Source: Lentisphaeria bacterium UBA7640 (lineage in GTDB: Bacteria > Verrucomicrobiota > Lentisphaeria > Victivallales > Victivallaceae). Taken from it: DNA of 6,182 nt. The notes beneath the pieces are model-generated. The model had not been told where the DNA came from, did not search any database, and saw only the letters and a list, made by a program, of their open reading frames with translations. Shown piece after piece: positions 4,670 through 6,182 of the stretch (the stretch's first letter is position 1; the number at the start of each line of letters is the position of its first letter). The translations under genes were made by a program, and so were the position numbers. The stretch covers positions 1 through 6,182 of the forward strand of contig DLIO01000120.1 of NCBI GenBank assembly GCA_002483765.1, written 5' to 3'.

Positions 4670-6088
4670 TTAAAATTCTTCATTTTTCAGCATTAAATCG
4701 GCCTCAGTTGCAACTTCACGACAGGTGTCTTCTATCGGTAATATGCCGAGTAAAATCATATTAAGTTTCTGTTCTATATAGTTGTATACTTTTGCTCTCG
4801 GAACCGCGATAGCGGATTCAGCATACGCCAAAGAATCAATTATTACCTGAACTCCTTGATGAGTAGGTTTTAATTTGTCAATATAAGTCTGAGCAAAATA
4901 CTTTTGAGCACTTATCCCAGTACAATTCTCGAAAAACTCTTGCGAACCAGCGGTTTGAAGAAAATTGAGCACATCTTTAACCGTTTCCCGATGAGCCGTA
5001 TTGCGATCAACCATAACCCCTTCCAACAGCAGATGACTTGTCTTATGTTTCTGATAGGGTAAAGGTTCATAAGAACATCTAAAACTGGGCAAGTCAGATA
5101 ACGCAAGACCGGATCCCCATGAACAAGCTAAATTTCCCGTACCAAACCAATCAATTACCTCTTTATGTTCTTCTTCGTGTTCTCGATACAGTGAACTGAC
5201 AAAAAGCCTTTCGTTGGTAATCAGTTCGTACATCATTTTTACAGTCTTGATCATTTTAGGAGAACCCAACAAACATTTCCTGCCATCTTTGGAAAATATT
5301 TCTGTTCCCATAATTTTCAATAAAAGAGGCCAGTAATTAGTATCACGCCGCATACAAAACAAAGGCCGATCAGAAGGATCACGTTTTTTTATTTTACGTA
5401 GCGTTGCAACAAAATCATCCCAAGTTATTTCATGGCTAAATGGCGATTCACTCATACCTAGATAATCAAGGTTAGTCTTCTGGAAGATCGCAGAATTAGT
5501 AACCGGCAAACAGACCAATCCTTGTTTACTTTTACACCATTTCAATACTTCAGGGAAATATGCTTTTTCATCATAAGCCAATCCTTGTATTTTATCTAGG
5601 GGCAAAAAACCTTTTACCAATGAAGGTGTGGTTATTAATTCCCTTAATGCCCAGGTATTGACTAAAATAAGATCATACTTCCCTGTTTTTATACTTTCAG
5701 GATATTCATTGACTGTGCAGTAATCTACTTGATACGAAACATGAGGATTCAACTCACAAAAACGGTCAAGAAAACGTTCAAAAGCGGTCATGAAATTCCA
5801 AGTTTGAACAGGAATACCGAGCACGGAAAGTTTTACTGGCTGTACTGGCTGATTCTCCCATAAATTCCCAGGATGTTGGATTAATATAGTGCCTTTACTT
5901 TGAGCACGTTTAACAAAACCACGTCCAACGAGAATCTTCAAAGCTCTATTAATGGTTATTTCACTGGTCTCATAACGCGCGCAAAGTTCAGTTGTAGTTG
6001 GCAATAAATCATTTAACTGTAGCTCCGGCAATATCTCTTCAACTATATTCCGCGCTACAATATTATACTTATATTCTTTAACTTTCAT
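4670..6088 (-). CDS. GntR-type regulator fused to a sugar-binding-protein-like domain
   Basis: This is a predicted cytoplasmic one-component transcription factor. Residues 5-75 form a GntR winged helix: LLPTTTELCARYETSEITIN (28-47) covers the usual LPSE..LA and recognition-helix region, and the wing follows at GRGFVKRAQSKGT (55-67). A linker leads to residues 87-470, which read as a family 1 extracellular solute-binding protein. Matching elements are AFERFLDRFCELNPHVSYQV (102-121), YDLILVN (138-144), ITWDDFVATLRKI (221-233), GSPKMIKTVKMMYELI (275-290), FGTGNLACSWGSG (315-327) and LNMILLGILPIEDTCREV (442-459). There is no signal peptide, lipobox or membrane helix, so the binding domain has been moved to the cytosol, probably to sense a sugar or oligosaccharide. 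The ligand and target genes are not visible here. The ATG at 6086-6088 is backed by AAGGGA 8 bases away. It converges on murG and is functionally unrelated to it. Confidence 0.85.
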   Translation of the reverse strand: MKVKEYKYNIVARNIVEEILPELQLNDLLPTTTELCARYETSEITINRALKILVGRGFVKRAQSKGTILIQHPGNLWENQPVQPVKLSVLGIPVQTWNFMTAFERFLDRFCELNPHVSYQVDYCTVNEYPESIKTGKYDLILVNTWALRELITTPSLVKGFLPLDKIQGLAYDEKAYFPEVLKWCKSKQGLVCLPVTNSAIFQKTNLDYLGMSESPFSHEITWDDFVATLRKIKKRDPSDRPLFCMRRDTNYWPLLLKIMGTEIFSKDGRKCLLGSPKMIKTVKMMYELITNERLFVSSLYREHEEEHKEVIDWFGTGNLACSWGSGLALSDLPSFRCSYEPLPYQKHKTSHLLLEGVMVDRNTAHRETVKDVLNFLQTAGSQEFFENCTGISAQKYFAQTYIDKLKPTHQGVQVIIDSLAYAESAIAVPRAKVYNYIEQKLNMILLGILPIEDTCREVATEADLMLKNEEF

Positions 6089-6095
6089 AATAAAT

Positions 6096-6101
6096 TCCCT
6101 T
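6096..6101 (-). promoter_or_regulatory. Ribosome binding site of the GntR-type gene
   Basis: On the - strand, AGGGA (within AAAGGGAA) lies 7 bases before the ATG at 6088-6086. It fixes the start used here; the first residues (MKVKEYKYNIVARNI) then give the normal short lead into the first helix of the GntR domain. Confidence 0.6.
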
Positions 6102-6110
6102 TAAAAATGA

Positions 6111-6121
6111 TATAGCATATA
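6111..6121. promoter_or_regulatory. Short quasi-palindrome, possible operator
   Basis: TATA-GCA-TATA has 4-base inverted arms around a 3-base centre and lies 23 bases upstream of the regulator's start codon, between it and a possible divergent promoter. GntR proteins commonly bind short palindromes near their own promoters. The arms are pure AT in an AT-rich region, so chance is a real alternative. Confidence 0.2.
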
Positions 6122-6134
6122 CATTATTATGAAA

Positions 6135-6162
6135 TTATTGTTTTTCAAGGATAATCTATAAT
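6135..6162 (+). promoter_or_regulatory. Possible divergent promoter reading out of the window
   Basis: A perfect TATAAT lies at 6157-6162 on the + strand. The best -35 at 16 bases (TTATTG, 6135-6140) is poor. If active, transcription would start near 6169 and enter a gene beyond the right edge, a natural candidate target of the GntR-type regulator. On the - strand I found TTGAAA at 6143-6148 but no well-spaced -10, so the regulator's own promoter remains unassigned. Confidence 0.25.
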
Positions 6163-6182
6163 ATCAGGAATCTTGATCCCGT

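Noticed and set aside
4441..4764. 107-codon open frame on the + strand starting with GTG
   Set aside because: It begins inside the G-rich repeats, overlaps the end of the regulator gene by 95 bases, has no ribosome binding site of note and no protein-like pattern.

Overview
The window (about 43% GC by eye, not counted) looks like a chromosomal piece from a Gram-negative-type, peptidoglycan-making bacterium. The best guess is the PVC group, especially Lentisphaerota/Victivallales. Three things suggest this: a UDP-sugar pyrophosphorylase of the eukaryote-like UDPGP type 1 family, an ftsW-murG pair split from the usual mur ligases, and a GntR regulator fused to a sugar-binding-protein-like domain. 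The assignment is an inference from gene content; there is no rRNA or other marker.

Left part (about 1-4239, + strand): a compact four-gene operon. It holds a UAP1-like UDP-GlcNAc pyrophosphorylase (120-1544), an unrecognised 107-residue protein (1549-1872), the septal SEDS glycosyltransferase FtsW (1887-3110) and the lipid II synthase MurG (3103-4239). Gaps are 4 and 14 bases, and ftsW and murG overlap by 8. A well-spaced sigma70-like promoter lies at 56-84. However, an open frame from the window edge also stops at 121-123, overlapping the first start codon as ATGA, so the operon may begin further left. The logic is coherent: the first enzyme would make the UDP-GlcNAc that MurG transfers to lipid I, and FtsW polymerises the resulting lipid II at the septum.

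Middle (4240-4669): 430 bases with no credible gene between convergent genes. It is strongly purine-rich on the + strand up to about 4475. It holds degenerate units at a 10-base period (CACAGATAAA-like and CACGAAGGAA-like), a direct repeat about 90 bases apart, a canonical four-tract G-quadruplex motif and a small hairpin.

Right part (4670-6088, - strand): a 472-residue one-component regulator. It has an N-terminal GntR winged helix joined to a domain resembling family 1 extracellular solute-binding proteins, with no signal peptide or membrane segment. Its upstream region (6089-6182) is very AT-rich and carries a perfect TATAAT on the opposite strand, so a divergent target gene may lie just beyond the right edge. 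This fusion and the unknown 107-residue protein are the least ordinary items. I saw no CRISPR array, tRNA, rRNA, transposase or obvious defence system.
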